Shown here one piece after another: positions 1-9,401 of a DNA stretch of 53,820 nucleotides (positions are counted from its first letter, which is position 1; each line of letters starts with the position of its first letter). The notes beneath the pieces were generated by a model. It was not told where the DNA came from. It did not search any database and was given only the letters and a program-made list of their open reading frames with translations. Location of the stretch: NCBI GenBank assembly GCA_902529795.1, contig CABZXY010000004.1, positions 1 through 53,820 on the forward strand, written 5' to 3'. The translations under genes were made by a program, and so were the position numbers. The DNA is from an uncultured Alphaproteobacteria bacterium (GTDB taxonomy: Bacteria; Pseudomonadota; Alphaproteobacteria; HIMB59).

Positions 1-33
1 AATACAATTGATATGAGTGGAAAGGTTAAATAA
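1..33 (+). CDS. rplW: Ribosomal protein L23, C-terminal end (partial)
   Basis: Only the last ten codons and a TAA stop are inside the window. The tail reads [10 protein letters not shown], which fits the short Ile-Asp-containing tail of bacterial L23. L23 is the gene immediately upstream of rplB in the S10 operon, so position is the main support. The stop lies two bases before the rplB ATG. Too little is present to judge more. Confidence 0.65.
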   Translation, partial: NTIDMSGKVK

Positions 34-35
34 AT

Positions 36-860
36 ATGGGTCTAATTACATATAAACCTACTACCCCCTCTTTTAGAAAGACCGTTAAAGTTGATAAATC
101 TGTTTTATTCAAAGGTAGACCAGAAAAAAATCTTATAGAAGAATTACAGCCTAATTCTGGTAGAAATAATACTGGAAAAATTACCATTAGACATAGATCT
201 GGTGGCCATAAAAAGAAATACAGAATTATTAATTTTAAAAGAAACACATTTGATAAAATCGGAACAGTTGAAAGAATTGAATATGACCCTAACCGAAGCG
301 CATTCATAGCGCTAGTTGACTATCAAGACTTAAAAGAATACATCATAGCTCCATCTGATATTAAATCAGGTGATAAAGTTATTTCATCTTCAAAGACTGA
401 GATTAGCTCTGGAAATGCTTTGAAAATCAAAAATATTCCAACTGGTACATCGATACATAATATTGAATTAAAGCCTGGTGCTGGGGGTAAATTATGCAGA
501 TCCGCTGGTTCTTTTGCTCAGGTTCTCGGCGTTCAAGATAAATATATCATGGTTAAGTTGTCCTCGAGGGAAACACGTCTTGTTCATGGAGAGTGTATGG
601 CTACCGTAGGTGTAGTATCTAATCAAGATAATAAAAATAAAAAAATTGGCAAGGCAGGAATTAAAAGACATTTAGGAATTAGGCCAACGGTTAGAGGTGT
701 TGTAATGAACCCTGTGGATCACCCACATGGTGGTGGTGAGGGTAGAACATCAGGTGGCAGACACCCATCTACTCCTTGGGGTATGAAAACTAAAGGTAAA
801 AAGACCAGAAAAATTAAATTTACATCCAAGATGATAATTTCAAGAAGGGCTAAGAAATAA
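36..860 (+). CDS. rplB: 50S ribosomal protein L2
   Basis: L2 helps assemble the large subunit and supports the peptidyl transferase centre. The 274-residue length is normal for the family. The N-terminal RNA-binding half contains [19 protein letters not shown]. The strongly conserved C-terminal stretch [14 protein letters not shown], with the histidine used near the catalytic centre, is intact. The TAA stop overlaps the next ATG (TAATG), which suggests translational coupling to rpsS. Confidence 0.98.
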   Translation: MGLITYKPTTPSFRKTVKVDKSVLFKGRPEKNLIEELQPNSGRNNTGKITIRHRSGGHKKKYRIINFKRNTFDKIGTVERIEYDPNRSAFIALVDYQDLKEYIIAPSDIKSGDKVISSSKTEISSGNALKIKNIPTGTSIHNIELKPGAGGKLCRSAGSFAQVLGVQDKYIMVKLSSRETRLVHGECMATVGVVSNQDNKNKKIGKAGIKRHLGIRPTVRGVVMNPVDHPHGGGEGRTSGGRHPSTPWGMKTKGKKTRKIKFTSKMIISRRAKK

Positions 861-1144
861 TGGCAAGATCTGTCTGGAAAGGACCTTACTTTGATATAAC
901 TCTTTATAAAAAAGTAAAAAAATCTAAAGAAGAAAATTCAAAATCTCCAATTAAAACATGGTCAAGAAGATCTACTATAATTCCAGATTTTGTTGGCTTA
1001 ACACTCTCTGTATATAACGGTAAATCCTTTATTCCAGTATTCGTCACTGAAGATATGGTTGGCCATAAACTAGGAGAATTTTCTCCTACCCGAGTATTTA
1101 AAGGTCACTCTGGTGATAAGAAAGCAGTTCAAGGTAAAAAATAA
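860..1144 (+). CDS. rpsS: 30S ribosomal protein S19
   Basis: S19 sits in the head of the small subunit beside S13 and contacts the A-site region. The 94-residue protein has the signature [11 protein letters not shown] and the early motif [10 protein letters not shown]. It starts inside the rplB stop codon and ends inside the rplV start codon, so it is translated as part of a coupled chain. The order rplB-rpsS-rplV is the standard S10 operon order. Confidence 0.98.
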   Translation: MARSVWKGPYFDITLYKKVKKSKEENSKSPIKTWSRRSTIIPDFVGLTLSVYNGKSFIPVFVTEDMVGHKLGEFSPTRVFKGHSGDKKAVQGKK

Positions 1145-1485
1145 TGTCTAAAGAAGTTAAAGCTATAAATAAAATGATAAGAACTAGCTCTCAGAAGCTA
1201 AATTTAATAATTAAAGACATTAGAAAAAAAGACATCAATGCTGCTGTAAACATTTTAAAATTCTCAAATAAAAGAGTAAGTAAAGAAGTTTTAAAGACAC
1301 TTAACTCAGCCGTAGCAAACGCTGAAAATAATAATAATTTAGATATCGATAAACTAGTTGTTAAAGAAGCCTATGTAGGAAAAAGTCTAAGGATGAAAAG
1401 ATTTAGACCTATGAGTAAAGGAAGAGCATTCCAAATCATTAAACCTTTTTCAAGACTAACACTTGTTTTAGAGGAGAGGGCATAA
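1144..1485 (+). CDS. rplV: 50S ribosomal protein L22
   Basis: L22 lines the polypeptide exit tunnel. The 113-residue protein keeps the family pattern, including the N-terminal [13 protein letters not shown] helix and the C-terminal hairpin with [13 protein letters not shown]. Start and stop overlap the neighbouring genes by one base. There is no sign of truncation. Confidence 0.97.
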   Translation: MSKEVKAINKMIRTSSQKLNLIIKDIRKKDINAAVNILKFSNKRVSKEVLKTLNSAVANAENNNNLDIDKLVVKEAYVGKSLRMKRFRPMSKGRAFQIIKPFSRLTLVLEERA

Positions 1486-2150
1486 TGGGACAAAAAGTTA
1501 ATCCTAATTCATTAAGAGTAGGAATAAACAAATATTGGCAATCAACTTGGTTTGAAAAAAAAGATTACTCTAACTTTCTTAAAGAAGATCATAACATTCG
1601 TAGTTATATTGAAAAGAATTACGCGATTGCGGGCATAAGCTCAGTTATAATTGAAAGAGCTGCAGCTAACCTTAAAATTATTATTCACACATCTAAGCCT
1701 GGAGTTCTAATTGGTAAAAAAGGGGCAGATATAGAAAAACTAAGAAATAGCCTATCAAAGCTATCTAATAAAAATATATCACTTGATATTAAAGAGATTA
1801 AAAAACCTGAAACCGATGCCTCTTTAGTTGCCGACTCTATCGCAAGACAGTTAGAGAAGCGAATTGCCTTCAGAAAAGCAATGAAAAAGTCTGGAATGTC
1901 AGCAATAAAATTAGGCGCAAAAGGTATTAAAATCGTTTGTGGTGGTAGATTAGGTGGTACTGAGATTGCCAGATCCGAAAAATTTAGCGAAGGTAGTGTG
2001 CCGCTCCATACGCTGAGAGCAGACATTGATTATGCAACTGCTCGTGCCTTAACTACTTATGGAATTATTGGTATCAAAGTTTGGTTGTTTAAAGGTGAGA
2101 GTAAAAATACAAAAAAAAATGACAACTCTAATGAAAAGGTGAGTTCATAA
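1485..2150 (+). CDS. rpsC: 30S ribosomal protein S3
   Basis: S3 forms part of the mRNA entry channel. The protein starts with the diagnostic MGQKVNP. The KH domain carries [14 protein letters not shown] around residues 73-86. The C-terminal S3 domain has [14 protein letters not shown] near residues 152-165. The length is 221 residues, with a short Lys/Asn/Ser-rich tail. It is coupled by TAATG overlaps on both sides. Confidence 0.98.
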   Translation: MGQKVNPNSLRVGINKYWQSTWFEKKDYSNFLKEDHNIRSYIEKNYAIAGISSVIIERAAANLKIIIHTSKPGVLIGKKGADIEKLRNSLSKLSNKNISLDIKEIKKPETDASLVADSIARQLEKRIAFRKAMKKSGMSAIKLGAKGIKIVCGGRLGGTEIARSEKFSEGSVPLHTLRADIDYATARALTTYGIIGIKVWLFKGESKNTKKNDNSNEKVSS

Positions 2151-2563
2151 TGCTTTTACCAAAAAATACAAAATATAGAAAACAGCATAAAGGAAGAATT
2201 CATGGAAACGCTAAAGGTAACCACGAACTAACCTTCGGTTATTATGGATTAAAATCCTTAAATGCAGAAAGAGTCACAGCTAGACAAATAGAAGCTTCAA
2301 GAAGAGCTATTACAAGATTTTTAAAAAGAGCAGGCCGTCTATGGATAAGAGTATTTCCTGATGTCCCGGTCACAGCTAAACCAGCTGAAGTTAGAATGGG
2401 TAAAGGAAAAGGCTCAATAGATAGATGGGTATGTAGAGTAAAGCCTGGAACTATAATGTTTGAAGTTGATGGTGTTGATAAGCACCTTGCAAAAAAAGCA
2501 TTTGAACTTGCATCTGCAAAATTACCTGTTAAAACCACATTCGTTTCATTGGATCAATTTTAA
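2150..2563 (+). CDS. rplP: 50S ribosomal protein L16
   Basis: L16 contacts A-site tRNA on the large subunit. The 137-residue protein has the typical opening [16 protein letters not shown] and the motif [18 protein letters not shown]. The length matches the family. Its stop overlaps the ATG of the small downstream gene rpmC. Confidence 0.98.
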   Translation: MLLPKNTKYRKQHKGRIHGNAKGNHELTFGYYGLKSLNAERVTARQIEASRRAITRFLKRAGRLWIRVFPDVPVTAKPAEVRMGKGKGSIDRWVCRVKPGTIMFEVDGVDKHLAKKAFELASAKLPVKTTFVSLDQF

Positions 2564-2718
2564 TGGCAGATAAAGATATAAACAGTTTAAAAAAAGAGTT
2601 ATTCAACCTTAAGATAATGAAGAAAAGTGGTCAACTTACTGATACTTCTCAGTTTAAGAAGGTAAGAAAACAAATCGCATCATTATTAACTAAGGAAAGA
2701 TTGGAAAAAAATGCCTAA
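2563..2718 (+). CDS. rpmC: 50S ribosomal protein L29
   Basis: A 51-codon gene fills the only gap between rplP and rpsQ, exactly where rpmC belongs. The protein begins [20 protein letters not shown] and continues with a second basic helix ([12 protein letters not shown]), matching the two-helix hairpin of L29. L29 binds near the exit tunnel and helps dock signal recognition particle and trigger factor. It is shorter than the usual 60-70 residues, mostly at the C-terminus. It starts in the rplP stop codon and overlaps rpsQ by 8 bases. Confidence 0.93.
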   Translation: MADKDINSLKKELFNLKIMKKSGQLTDTSQFKKVRKQIASLLTKERLEKNA

Positions 2719-2938
2719 AAGAATTCTAAGCGGTAAAGTTGTCAAAAAATCAAGTGATAAAACAGTATCAGTTCTAGTTACTAGACAGACAACACACCCT
2801 ATTTACAAAAAAATTATAAGAGTTTCAAAAAAATATTTAGCTCATGACGCAGATAATTCTATTGCGGTAGGTGAGAATGTGAAAATTCAAGAAACAAAAC
2901 CATTATCAAAAAATAAATCATGGGAAATTATTAAATAA
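2711..2938 (+). CDS. rpsQ: 30S ribosomal protein S17
   Basis: S17 is a primary 16S rRNA binder with an OB fold. The 75-residue protein opens with [20 protein letters not shown] and holds the family element [14 protein letters not shown]. It overlaps rpmC by 8 bases in another frame and ends in a TAATG overlap with rplN. Confidence 0.96.
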   Translation: MPKRILSGKVVKKSSDKTVSVLVTRQTTHPIYKKIIRVSKKYLAHDADNSIAVGENVKIQETKPLSKNKSWEIIK

Positions 2939-3306
2939 TGATACAAGCAGAATCCAATTTACAAGTTGCAGATAATTCAGGCGCAAGATTAATCAGTTGT
3001 ATTAAAGTTATTGGTGGATCAAAAAGAAGATACGCTAGAATTGGAGATATAATTATTGTTTCTGTCAAGGATGCTATCCCAAGATCAAAAGTTAAAAAAG
3101 GTGAAGTTCAAAGAGCTATTATCGTTAGAACAAAGAAACCTTTAATTAGAGAAGATGGAACTTCAATTAAATTTGATACAAATGCAGCAGTATTATTAGA
3201 TAAACAAAATGAACCTATTGGTACGAGAATTTTTGGACCAGTTACAAGAGAGTTAAGAAAAAAGAATATGATGAAGATTGTAAGCTTAGCTCCAGAGGTG
3301 CTTTAA
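2938..3306 (+). CDS. rplN: 50S ribosomal protein L14
   Basis: L14 lies at the subunit interface. The 122-residue protein starts with the near-invariant [17 protein letters not shown] and ends with [10 protein letters not shown], both typical of L14. Its length equals the usual bacterial form. It is joined to rpsQ and rplX by one-base overlaps. Confidence 0.98.
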   Translation: MIQAESNLQVADNSGARLISCIKVIGGSKRRYARIGDIIIVSVKDAIPRSKVKKGEVQRAIIVRTKKPLIREDGTSIKFDTNAAVLLDKQNEPIGTRIFGPVTRELRKKNMMKIVSLAPEVL

Positions 3307-3614
3307 TGATAAAAAAATATAAAAAAGGTGATGAAGTTATTGTGAAAGTTGGTAAGGACAAAGGAAAAATTGGAAAAATCGCTAAAGTTTATAATTCCAT
3401 TGATAAGGTAATTATTTCTGGTGTTAATGTTAGTAAAAAGCATCAAAAGCCATCACAAGACTCAAAGGGCGGAATTGTAAATAAAGAAATGCCCATACAT
3501 ATTTCTAATGTCTTGGCCTATGACTCAAAAGCTAAAAAATCATCAAAAGTTGGATTTAAAGTCGAAGATGGTAAAAAAGTTAGAATTTTAAAGTCTTCTG
3601 GAGAAAAATATTAA
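3306..3614 (+). CDS. rplX: 50S ribosomal protein L24
   Basis: L24 is an assembly initiator for the 50S subunit. The KOW motif is visible at the N-terminus ([17 protein letters not shown]). The central NVSKKHQKP and [15 protein letters not shown] segments are family hallmarks. At 102 residues the length is normal. It starts in the rplN stop and ends in the rplE start. Confidence 0.97.
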   Translation: MIKKYKKGDEVIVKVGKDKGKIGKIAKVYNSIDKVIISGVNVSKKHQKPSQDSKGGIVNKEMPIHISNVLAYDSKAKKSSKVGFKVEDGKKVRILKSSGEKY

Positions 3615-4150
3615 TGAGTGCCTCTGTACAAGAATTATTTAATATTTCAGATCAATTAGCTAAAAATTTAGAAATACCTCATAAATTAGCAGTTCCTAAA
3701 ATGATAAAAATTATAGTGAATGCAGGTATTGGTAGCATCAAAGAAGACAATAAGGCTATCGAAAAAATGAAGAAAGATTTATCTCTAATAACAGGACAAG
3801 CACCTGTAGTTCGTTTATCTAAAAAAGCTATAGCTTCATTTAAAATTAGAAAAGGAATGCCTGTTGGTTTATCTGTCACTCTTAGAAAAAATATGATGAT
3901 GGAGTTTTATGACAGATTGGTCAATATAGCTATGCCACGAATTAAAGACTTTAGAGGTTACTCGAAGAAATCATTTGATGGTCAGGGTAACATAACTATC
4001 GGTATCAAAGATCATATTATTTTTCCTGAGATAAGTGTCGAAAATGTAGAAAATATTTTTGGCTTTGATATCACTATCGCAACTTCAGCAACTAATGATA
4101 AGGAAGGGTATGAATTGTTAAAGTTAATGAACTTTCCATTCTTGAATTAA
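3614..4150 (+). CDS. rplE: 50S ribosomal protein L5
   Basis: L5 binds 5S rRNA in the central protuberance and contacts P-site tRNA. The 178-residue protein holds the family motifs around KIIVNAGIG near residues 32-40 and [17 protein letters not shown] near residues 82-98. The C-terminal [21 protein letters not shown] stretch, seen in pieces, is typical. Two bases separate it from rpsN. Confidence 0.97.
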   Translation: MSASVQELFNISDQLAKNLEIPHKLAVPKMIKIIVNAGIGSIKEDNKAIEKMKKDLSLITGQAPVVRLSKKAIASFKIRKGMPVGLSVTLRKNMMMEFYDRLVNIAMPRIKDFRGYSKKSFDGQGNITIGIKDHIIFPEISVENVENIFGFDITIATSATNDKEGYELLKLMNFPFLN

Positions 4151-4152
4151 AT

Positions 4153-4458
4153 ATGGCAAAACAAAGCGCAATCCAAAAAAATATTAATAGAAAAACACTC
4201 ATTGATAGATTGAGTGAAAAAAGAGCAAAATTAAAAAAAGTTTTAATGAATAAAGAACTCCCTTTTGAAGAAAGAGTAAAAATTCAAATGAAACTAGAGT
4301 CTATGCCCAGAAATTCATCACGAATTAGATTTAGAAATAGATGTTTTTTATCTGGTAGACCGAGAGGAGTTTACTCAAAATTTAATTTATCAAGAATAGC
4401 AATCAGAGATATGGCTGGAAAAGGTCAAATCCCTGGTTTAACGAAAGCGAGTTGGTAA
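4153..4458 (+). CDS. rpsN: 30S ribosomal protein S14 (zinc-free form)
   Basis: S14 is a late-assembly protein of the 30S head. The 101-residue protein has the C-terminal [17 protein letters not shown] motif. It carries a single cysteine, not paired CxxC zinc ligands, so it is the long zinc-independent type usual in Proteobacteria. It sits between rplE and rpsH in the standard spc order, one base before rpsH. Confidence 0.97.
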   Translation: MAKQSAIQKNINRKTLIDRLSEKRAKLKKVLMNKELPFEERVKIQMKLESMPRNSSRIRFRNRCFLSGRPRGVYSKFNLSRIAIRDMAGKGQIPGLTKASW

Positions 4459-4459
4459 A

Positions 4460-4846
4460 ATGAGTGATACTCTTGCAGATATGATTACAAGAATTAGAAA
4501 TGGCCAAAAAGCCAATAAAGTTTCTATAAAAGCAATATATTCAAAATTAAATGCGAATGTTTGTAATGTTTTAAAAAATGAAGGCTATATTGAAAGTTTT
4601 GAAGTAATTGGAGATAACAAAAAAGACTTATCTATTACTCTCAAATATTACAAAGGTAGCCCACTAATTAATAAAATAGAAAAGATCACTAAACAGGGAT
4701 GCAGAGTTTATAGTTCAGTTGAAGAAATACCAAAAACTATCGGTGGTTTAGGCACAACAATTCTGTCGACATCAAAAGGTGTTTTGTCTGACTCTGACGC
4801 AAGAAATCAAAAAGTAGGTGGAGAGGTGCTTATTAGCGTATTTTAA
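4460..4846 (+). CDS. rpsH: 30S ribosomal protein S8
   Basis: S8 is a central-domain 16S binder; in E. coli it also represses its own spc operon. The protein opens with DTLADMITRIRNGQ, diagnostic for S8. It ends with the conserved block GLGTTILSTSKGVLSD followed by GGEVLISVF. The length is 128 residues. No obvious S8-mimic hairpin was identified upstream by eye. Confidence 0.97.
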   Translation: MSDTLADMITRIRNGQKANKVSIKAIYSKLNANVCNVLKNEGYIESFEVIGDNKKDLSITLKYYKGSPLINKIEKITKQGCRVYSSVEEIPKTIGGLGTTILSTSKGVLSDSDARNQKVGGEVLISVF

Positions 4847-4848
4847 TT

Positions 4849-5364
4849 ATGTCACGTTTAGCTAGAAACCCTATCACCATACCATCAGATGTAAAAATAT
4901 CTGTTAATGACAATGTAATTAATTTTGAAGGTAAGCTAGGCAAGTCAAGCTCCACTTTACCAAACGGAATTGCCGTTGATATGAAAGATAATCTACTTCA
5001 TTTCTCAGGAGAAAATAAGGCACTTTTAGGCACTGTTTACGCTAATGTAAAAAATGAGATAGTTGGCAACTCCCAAGGTTTTGAAAAAAGACTAGAATTG
5101 GTTGGAACAGGCTATAAAGCAAATGTTAGTGGTAAAACATTAGTTTTGTCTCTTGGATATAGCCATGATATTAATTTTAAAATCCCAGAGGGAATTACAG
5201 CCAAGGTTGAAAAAAATATTGTTTCTATCTCTGGTACTAGCAAGCAGTTAGTTGGCCAAGTCGCTGCAGAAATTAAATCATTTAGAAAACCCGAGCCTTA
5301 TAAAGGCAAAGGAGTAAGATATGAAGGTGAAAGAATTTACAGAAAAGAAGGCAAGAAAAAATAA
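4849..5364 (+). CDS. rplF: 50S ribosomal protein L6
   Basis: L6 lies near the sarcin-ricin loop of 23S rRNA and is built from two similar halves. The first half opens SRLARNPITIPSDVK. The second contains LVGTGYKANVSGKTLVLSLG near residues 84-103. The C-terminal KPEPYKGKGVRYEGE motif is the family signature. The 171-residue length is slightly short of the usual 177. Its stop overlaps the rplR start. Confidence 0.97.
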   Translation: MSRLARNPITIPSDVKISVNDNVINFEGKLGKSSSTLPNGIAVDMKDNLLHFSGENKALLGTVYANVKNEIVGNSQGFEKRLELVGTGYKANVSGKTLVLSLGYSHDINFKIPEGITAKVEKNIVSISGTSKQLVGQVAAEIKSFRKPEPYKGKGVRYEGERIYRKEGKKK

Positions 5365-5711
5365 TGAATAACGATAAACTTAGATCCTTTAGAAGAAAAA
5401 CTAGAATTAGAAAAAAACTTAGTGCAGTTAAAAAACATAAGCTTTTAGTTTTTAGGTCTTCCAAACATATTTACGCATCTGTACTGACTGAACAAAATGA
5501 TAAGACACTATGCTCTTATTCATCAGTAAAAATTAATAAAACAGAAGGTCAAAAAAAACTTGATATTGCAAAATTGGTTGGAGAAAAAATTGCAGAAATG
5601 GCAATTGAAAAGGGCGTCAAAGAAGTAAAGTTTGATAAGGGCCCATATAAATATCACGGTAGATTAAAAGTTCTTGCTGATGCGGCAAGAGAGAAGGGCT
5701 TGTCATTTTAA
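5364..5711 (+). CDS. rplR: 50S ribosomal protein L18
   Basis: L18 binds 5S rRNA together with L5. The basic N-terminus ([10 protein letters not shown]) precedes the conserved core [15 protein letters not shown] near residues 28-42. The C-terminus has the diagnostic [20 protein letters not shown]. The 115-residue length is normal. It is coupled to rplF and rpsE by one-base overlaps. Confidence 0.97.
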   Translation: MNNDKLRSFRRKTRIRKKLSAVKKHKLLVFRSSKHIYASVLTEQNDKTLCSYSSVKINKTEGQKKLDIAKLVGEKIAEMAIEKGVKEVKFDKGPYKYHGRLKVLADAAREKGLSF

Positions 5712-6223
5712 TGCTTGAAAATAATACAAACAAAGAATTAATCGAAAAATTAATATCAGTTAGACGAGTTTCTAAAGTTGTTAAAGGTGGAAGAAGATTT
5801 GGTTTTGCCGCTTTAGTAGTTAGTGGAGATGGTCAGGGAAGAGTTGGATTTGGCTCAGGTAAAGCAAAAGAAGTCCCAGAAGCAATTCGTAAGGCATCTG
5901 AAGAGGCAAAAAAAACAATGGTTAGAATTCCTTTAAGAGAAGGCAGAACTATTCATCATGATATTAAAGCTAAGTTTTCATCTAGCACAGTGATTTTAAG
6001 ATCTGCACCTAAGGGTACGGGTATCATTTCAGGTGGCCCTTCAAGAGCAATTTTTGAAGCTTTGGGTATTTCTGATGTTGTATCAAAGGCAATTGGTACA
6101 AAAAACCCTCATAATATTGTTCGTTCTACTATCAAGGCTCTTAGAATGATCAATACACCCAAATCAGTATCTGCAAGAAGAAGCATAGAAATTAATTCAG
6201 TGATTAGTAAAAGAGAAAACTAA
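5711..6223 (+). CDS. rpsE: 30S ribosomal protein S5
   Basis: S5 helps set decoding accuracy and forms part of the mRNA entry helicase site. The dsRBD-like N-terminal half has [19 protein letters not shown]. The glycine-rich [17 protein letters not shown] follows near residues 44-60. The C-terminal half has [16 protein letters not shown]. The length is 170 residues. Its stop overlaps the rplO start directly, leaving no room for rpmD. Confidence 0.98.
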   Translation: MLENNTNKELIEKLISVRRVSKVVKGGRRFGFAALVVSGDGQGRVGFGSGKAKEVPEAIRKASEEAKKTMVRIPLREGRTIHHDIKAKFSSSTVILRSAPKGTGIISGGPSRAIFEALGISDVVSKAIGTKNPHNIVRSTIKALRMINTPKSVSARRSIEINSVISKREN

Positions 6224-6657
6224 TGATTAATAAATTATCAAAACAAAGAACCACTAATAGAAAAAGAAAAGGTAAAGGAATAGGTTCAGGTCTGGGTAAA
6301 ACAGCAGGTAGAGGACACAAAGGCCAAAAGTCTAGATCTGGTGTTGCGGTTAGAAACTTTGAGGGCGGTCAAATGCCTATCTATAGAAAAACACCAAAAA
6401 GAGGTTTTAATTCTATCAAAAAACTAAGATCTAATAATCTTTCTATCTCACTTGTTAGCTTTAATAAATTTCAAGATGACTCAACTATTGATATGAAAAT
6501 GCTTGTAGAGTCAGGATTTCTAAAGAAAAAAGATCACAAAAAAAATATTAAAGTAATTGACTCAATTCAGTTTAAGAAAAAATTACAATTCAAAGATTTT
6601 AAATTCACTCCTGGTGCTAAGAAAAGAATAGAAGACTTAGGCGGTACTGCTTCTTAA
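6223..6657 (+). CDS. rplO: 50S ribosomal protein L15
   Basis: L15 is a late 50S assembly protein. The N-terminal glycine-rich arm is clear ([20 protein letters not shown]), followed by [17 protein letters not shown]. The 144-residue length fits. It begins in the rpsE stop codon, a position normally separated from rpsE by rpmD in other bacteria. Ten bases separate it from secY. Confidence 0.97.
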   Translation: MINKLSKQRTTNRKRKGKGIGSGLGKTAGRGHKGQKSRSGVAVRNFEGGQMPIYRKTPKRGFNSIKKLRSNNLSISLVSFNKFQDDSTIDMKMLVESGFLKKKDHKKNIKVIDSIQFKKKLQFKDFKFTPGAKKRIEDLGGTAS

Positions 6658-6667
6658 TACTTAAGTT

Positions 6668-7996
6668 ATGAACACCAAAGTTCCTAATATCGACTATAAC
6701 GAAGCAATCAAAAGCTCTGGTTTATTTAGAAAACTTGGCTTCGTGCTTTTCGCAGTAATTGTTTATAGACTAGGCACATATGTACCAGTTCCTGGTATCA
6801 ATTCAGCTGTCCTAGAACAAATATTTGCTCAACATCAAAATGGTATTCTTGGTATATTTGACATGTTCTCTGGTGGTGCTCTAATGAGAATGTCTGTTTT
6901 TACCCTAGGTGTTATGCCTTATATATCAGCTTCTATTATAATGACTTTGATGCAATCTTCTTTTGATAGCTTAAAAGCTCTTAAGGAACAAGGTACTAAC
7001 GGTAGGAAAAAGATTCAACAATATACAAGATACTTAACTATTCTTTTAGCTCTATTTCAAAGTTATGGTATTTCTAATGGAATTTTAAATCTCTCTGATA
7101 CAGTTGATCCTACGTTAGGAAGTGTAGGCTTCTTTCAATTGTCAGCAATTATTACCATGACCTCAGGTACTATTTTCCTAATGTGGTTAGGAGAACAAAT
7201 TACTGAGCATGGATTTGGTAGCGGAATTTCTATAATTATTTTTGCTGGAATTGTAGCAAATTTACCTTTTGCTATATTTAATACATTTGAGTTGGGTAGA
7301 ACAGGCGCCCTTTCTGCTATTGCAATCATTTCTATTATTTTCTTACTTTTAGCTTTGATAGTTGTAATTGTTTTTATAGAAAGAGGACAAAGAAGATTAT
7401 TAGTTCAGTATCCTAAGAGACAAGTAGGAAATAAAGTTTTTGGTGGACAGTCTTCTTATTTACCAATAAAGGTCAACATAGCCGGAGTTATTCCTGCAAT
7501 TTTTGCATCCTCTCTACTTTTATTTCCAAATACTATTTCTAATTTCTCGCCTGAAAGCACAGGATTTTTATCTAGCTTAGGTTTTTATTTATCTCACGGT
7601 AAACCTTTATACATGGCATTCTTTTTTGGACTTATTGTATTTTTTGCCTTTTTTTATACAGGTATTGTTTTCAACCCAAAAGAACAAGCAGATAATTTGA
7701 GAAATAATGGTGGTTTTGTTCTTGGATATAGGCCTGGTGAGCAGACTGCCCAACATTTAGAGCATGTAATTTACCGACTAACATTTGTTGGCGCGGTATA
7801 CTTAGGCTTGATTGCATTAATCCCAGAATTTTTAATTGCAAGACTTTCAGTTCCATTTTATTTGGGAGGAACAAGCTTATTGATAGTAGTTGTAGTAGCT
7901 ATGGATTTCTTTTCTCAAATTCAAACACACTTGTTCACATCTCAATATGAAAAAATATTAAGTAAAAATAAAATATATAAAAGTAAATGGTTATAG
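6668..7996 (+). CDS. secY: Protein translocase subunit SecY
   Basis: SecY is the channel of the Sec translocon and works with SecE, SecG and SecA in the inner membrane. The 442-residue protein has about ten hydrophobic segments. It carries the conserved YRLGTYVPVPGI after TM1, the plug-region DMFSGGALMRMSVF, and GVMPYISASIIM. The cytosolic loop used by SecA and ribosomes includes QRRLLVQYPKRQVG. The C-terminal segment has NNGGFVLGYRPGEQT. The last ten bases overlap adk. Confidence 0.98.
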   Translation: MNTKVPNIDYNEAIKSSGLFRKLGFVLFAVIVYRLGTYVPVPGINSAVLEQIFAQHQNGILGIFDMFSGGALMRMSVFTLGVMPYISASIIMTLMQSSFDSLKALKEQGTNGRKKIQQYTRYLTILLALFQSYGISNGILNLSDTVDPTLGSVGFFQLSAIITMTSGTIFLMWLGEQITEHGFGSGISIIIFAGIVANLPFAIFNTFELGRTGALSAIAIISIIFLLLALIVVIVFIERGQRRLLVQYPKRQVGNKVFGGQSSYLPIKVNIAGVIPAIFASSLLLFPNTISNFSPESTGFLSSLGFYLSHGKPLYMAFFFGLIVFFAFFYTGIVFNPKEQADNLRNNGGFVLGYRPGEQTAQHLEHVIYRLTFVGAVYLGLIALIPEFLIARLSVPFYLGGTSLLIVVVVAMDFFSQIQTHLFTSQYEKILSKNKIYKSKWL

Positions 7997-8541
7997 TTTT
8001 TATTGGTCCTCCAGGTTCTGGTAAGGGAACACAAGCCCAAGTATTAAAAGACTCAGTATTACCAAATTTACATATTTTAACTGTTAGCTCTTTATTAAAA
8101 GAAAAATCTTCTGATGGAAGTGTTCTAGGAAATGAAATTAAAGAAAAAATGGATAATGGCGATTTAATAGATGACACTATAGTTATATCAGTATTAAAAG
8201 AAAAGTCTGATAGTCTTGGCGATGAGCAAATATTAGTCGATGGTTTCCCAAGAAGTTCTGTACAAGCTGAGTCTTTAAAGGAAATTTTTACAAATAAAGA
8301 TCTTAATATAATTAATTTTACTGTAACAGATGAAGAACTCTTAACTCGTATAAAAAAAAGATCTCTCGAGGAGTCAAGAGCTGACGATAGCGTATTCGAT
8401 AAACGTTTGAAAATTTATAAGAAAACTCATAACGAAATTATTAACTCTTTGTCAAAAGATAATGTAGTTATTAATATTGACGCTAATGATCAAATTGACC
8501 ATATATCTAAAAAAATCATTGAAAAACTTAGTTTAAATTAA
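7987..8541 (+). CDS. adk: Adenylate kinase, short-LID form
   Basis: Adenylate kinase interconverts ATP plus AMP with two ADP. The P-loop GPPGSGKGTQ is at residues 7-16 and the DGFPR motif at 85-89. At 184 residues it is about 30 shorter than E. coli Adk. The missing part is the LID insertion: the chain passes straight from RIKKRSLEESRADD to the next helix (KRLKIYKKT), so it is the short, non-zinc form. The ATG lies inside secY, ten bases before the secY end, and adk follows secY in the usual alphaproteobacterial order. Confidence 0.95.
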   Translation: MVIVFIGPPGSGKGTQAQVLKDSVLPNLHILTVSSLLKEKSSDGSVLGNEIKEKMDNGDLIDDTIVISVLKEKSDSLGDEQILVDGFPRSSVQAESLKEIFTNKDLNIINFTVTDEELLTRIKKRSLEESRADDSVFDKRLKIYKKTHNEIINSLSKDNVVINIDANDQIDHISKKIIEKLSLN

Positions 8542-8552
8542 TGTATTTTATA

Positions 8553-8581
8553 TTGACTTTTAAAAGCTTTTTTACTACTTT
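8553..8581 (+). promoter_or_regulatory. Possible promoter for rpsM-rpsK-rpoA-rplQ
   Basis: TTGACT at 8553-8558 and TACTTT at 8576-8581 are spaced by 17 bases in the only real gap (61 bases) of the ribosomal block. The -10 matches consensus at only three of six positions, so this is weak. A perfect AAAAGCTTTT palindrome sits in the spacer. Confidence 0.3.
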
Positions 8582-8590
8582 CACCCATTC

Positions 8591-8595
8591 AGGAG
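8591..8595 (+). promoter_or_regulatory. Ribosome binding site fixing the TTG start of rpsM
   Basis: AGGAG lies seven bases before the TTG at 8603. Strong Shine-Dalgarno sites are rare here because most ribosomal genes start inside the previous stop codon. This site supports TTG as the real start. Confidence 0.8.
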
Positions 8596-8602
8596 ATCTC
8601 AA

Positions 8603-8980
8603 TTGGCAAGAATAGCAGGCGTAAATTTACCAGTCAATAAACGTGCATTAGTTTCACTAACATATATTCATGGTATTGGACCTAAATTTGCACTAGACAT
8701 TCTTAAAGCAAACGACTTGGATCATACCAAAAGGATTAAAGATTTTACTGAAGATGAAATTTCTAAAATAAGAAAATCAATAGAGGAAAGCTACACAGTA
8801 GAGGGTGATTTAAGACGCGTTGTATCTCAAAATATTAAGCGTTTAAAGGATTTAGGTTGTTATAGAGGACTCAGACATCGACGCCAATTACCTACTAGAG
8901 GTCAAAGAACTCATACAAATGCAAGAACAAGAAAAGGTAAGGCTGTAGCAATTGCAGGAAAGAAGAAAGTTACTAAATAA
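8603..8980 (+). CDS. rpsM: 30S ribosomal protein S13
   Basis: S13 lies in the 30S head and forms bridges to the 50S subunit. Starting at TTG gives [10 protein letters not shown], the correct N-terminus for S13. Next comes the helix-two-turn-helix region with [14 protein letters not shown]. The basic tail contains [19 protein letters not shown]. The 125-residue length is normal. It opens the alpha-operon portion (rpsM-rpsK-rpoA-rplQ); rpsD is absent, as is common in Alphaproteobacteria. Confidence 0.97.
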   Translation: MARIAGVNLPVNKRALVSLTYIHGIGPKFALDILKANDLDHTKRIKDFTEDEISKIRKSIEESYTVEGDLRRVVSQNIKRLKDLGCYRGLRHRRQLPTRGQRTHTNARTRKGKAVAIAGKKKVTK

Positions 8981-8982
8981 AA

Positions 8983-9381
8983 ATGGCAAAAACTGAAAAA
9001 AAATCATCAGATAAGAAAAAATCAAAAAAGAATTTTGGACATAATGGCATTGTTCATATTAAAAGTTCATTCAACAATACAATTGTCACCATCTCAGATG
9101 TAAGTGGAAACGCTGTATCTTGGTCATCTAGTGGCTCAATGGGCTTTAGAGGTTCAAAGAAATCTACACCTTATGCTGCTCAAATAGCAACTGATGCTGC
9201 TGGAAAGAAAGCATATGATGTTGGTTTGAGAAAACTTGATGTTCTTATGAAGGGTCCCGGTTCAGGAAGAGAGTCAGCTTTAAGAGCATTGCAAAATATA
9301 GGTTTCATAATTAATAACATTAAAGATGTTACACCGCTTCCACATAACGGATGCAGACCGAAGAAAAAAAGAAGAGTATAA
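8983..9381 (+). CDS. rpsK: 30S ribosomal protein S11
   Basis: S11 forms part of the platform near the mRNA exit. The protein has a Lys-rich N-terminal extension, then [18 protein letters not shown]. The conserved [13 protein letters not shown] is near residues 90-102. The tail [12 protein letters not shown] is diagnostic. The length is 132 residues, and it follows rpsM by two bases. Confidence 0.98.
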   Translation: MAKTEKKSSDKKKSKKNFGHNGIVHIKSSFNNTIVTISDVSGNAVSWSSSGSMGFRGSKKSTPYAAQIATDAAGKKAYDVGLRKLDVLMKGPGSGRESALRALQNIGFIINNIKDVTPLPHNGCRPKKKRRV

Positions 9382-9390
9382 AATTTTAAT

Positions 9391-9395
9391 AGGAG
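9391..9395 (+). promoter_or_regulatory. Ribosome binding site fixing the TTG start of rpoA
   Basis: AGGAG lies six bases before the TTG at 9402, the same arrangement as at rpsM. It decides the start because TTG would otherwise be doubtful. Confidence 0.8.
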
Positions 9396-9401
9396 TATAA
9401 A

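Noticed and set aside
1685-2538. Minus-strand ORFs opposite rpsC and rplP
   Set aside because: They are antisense shadows of strongly conserved ribosomal protein genes.
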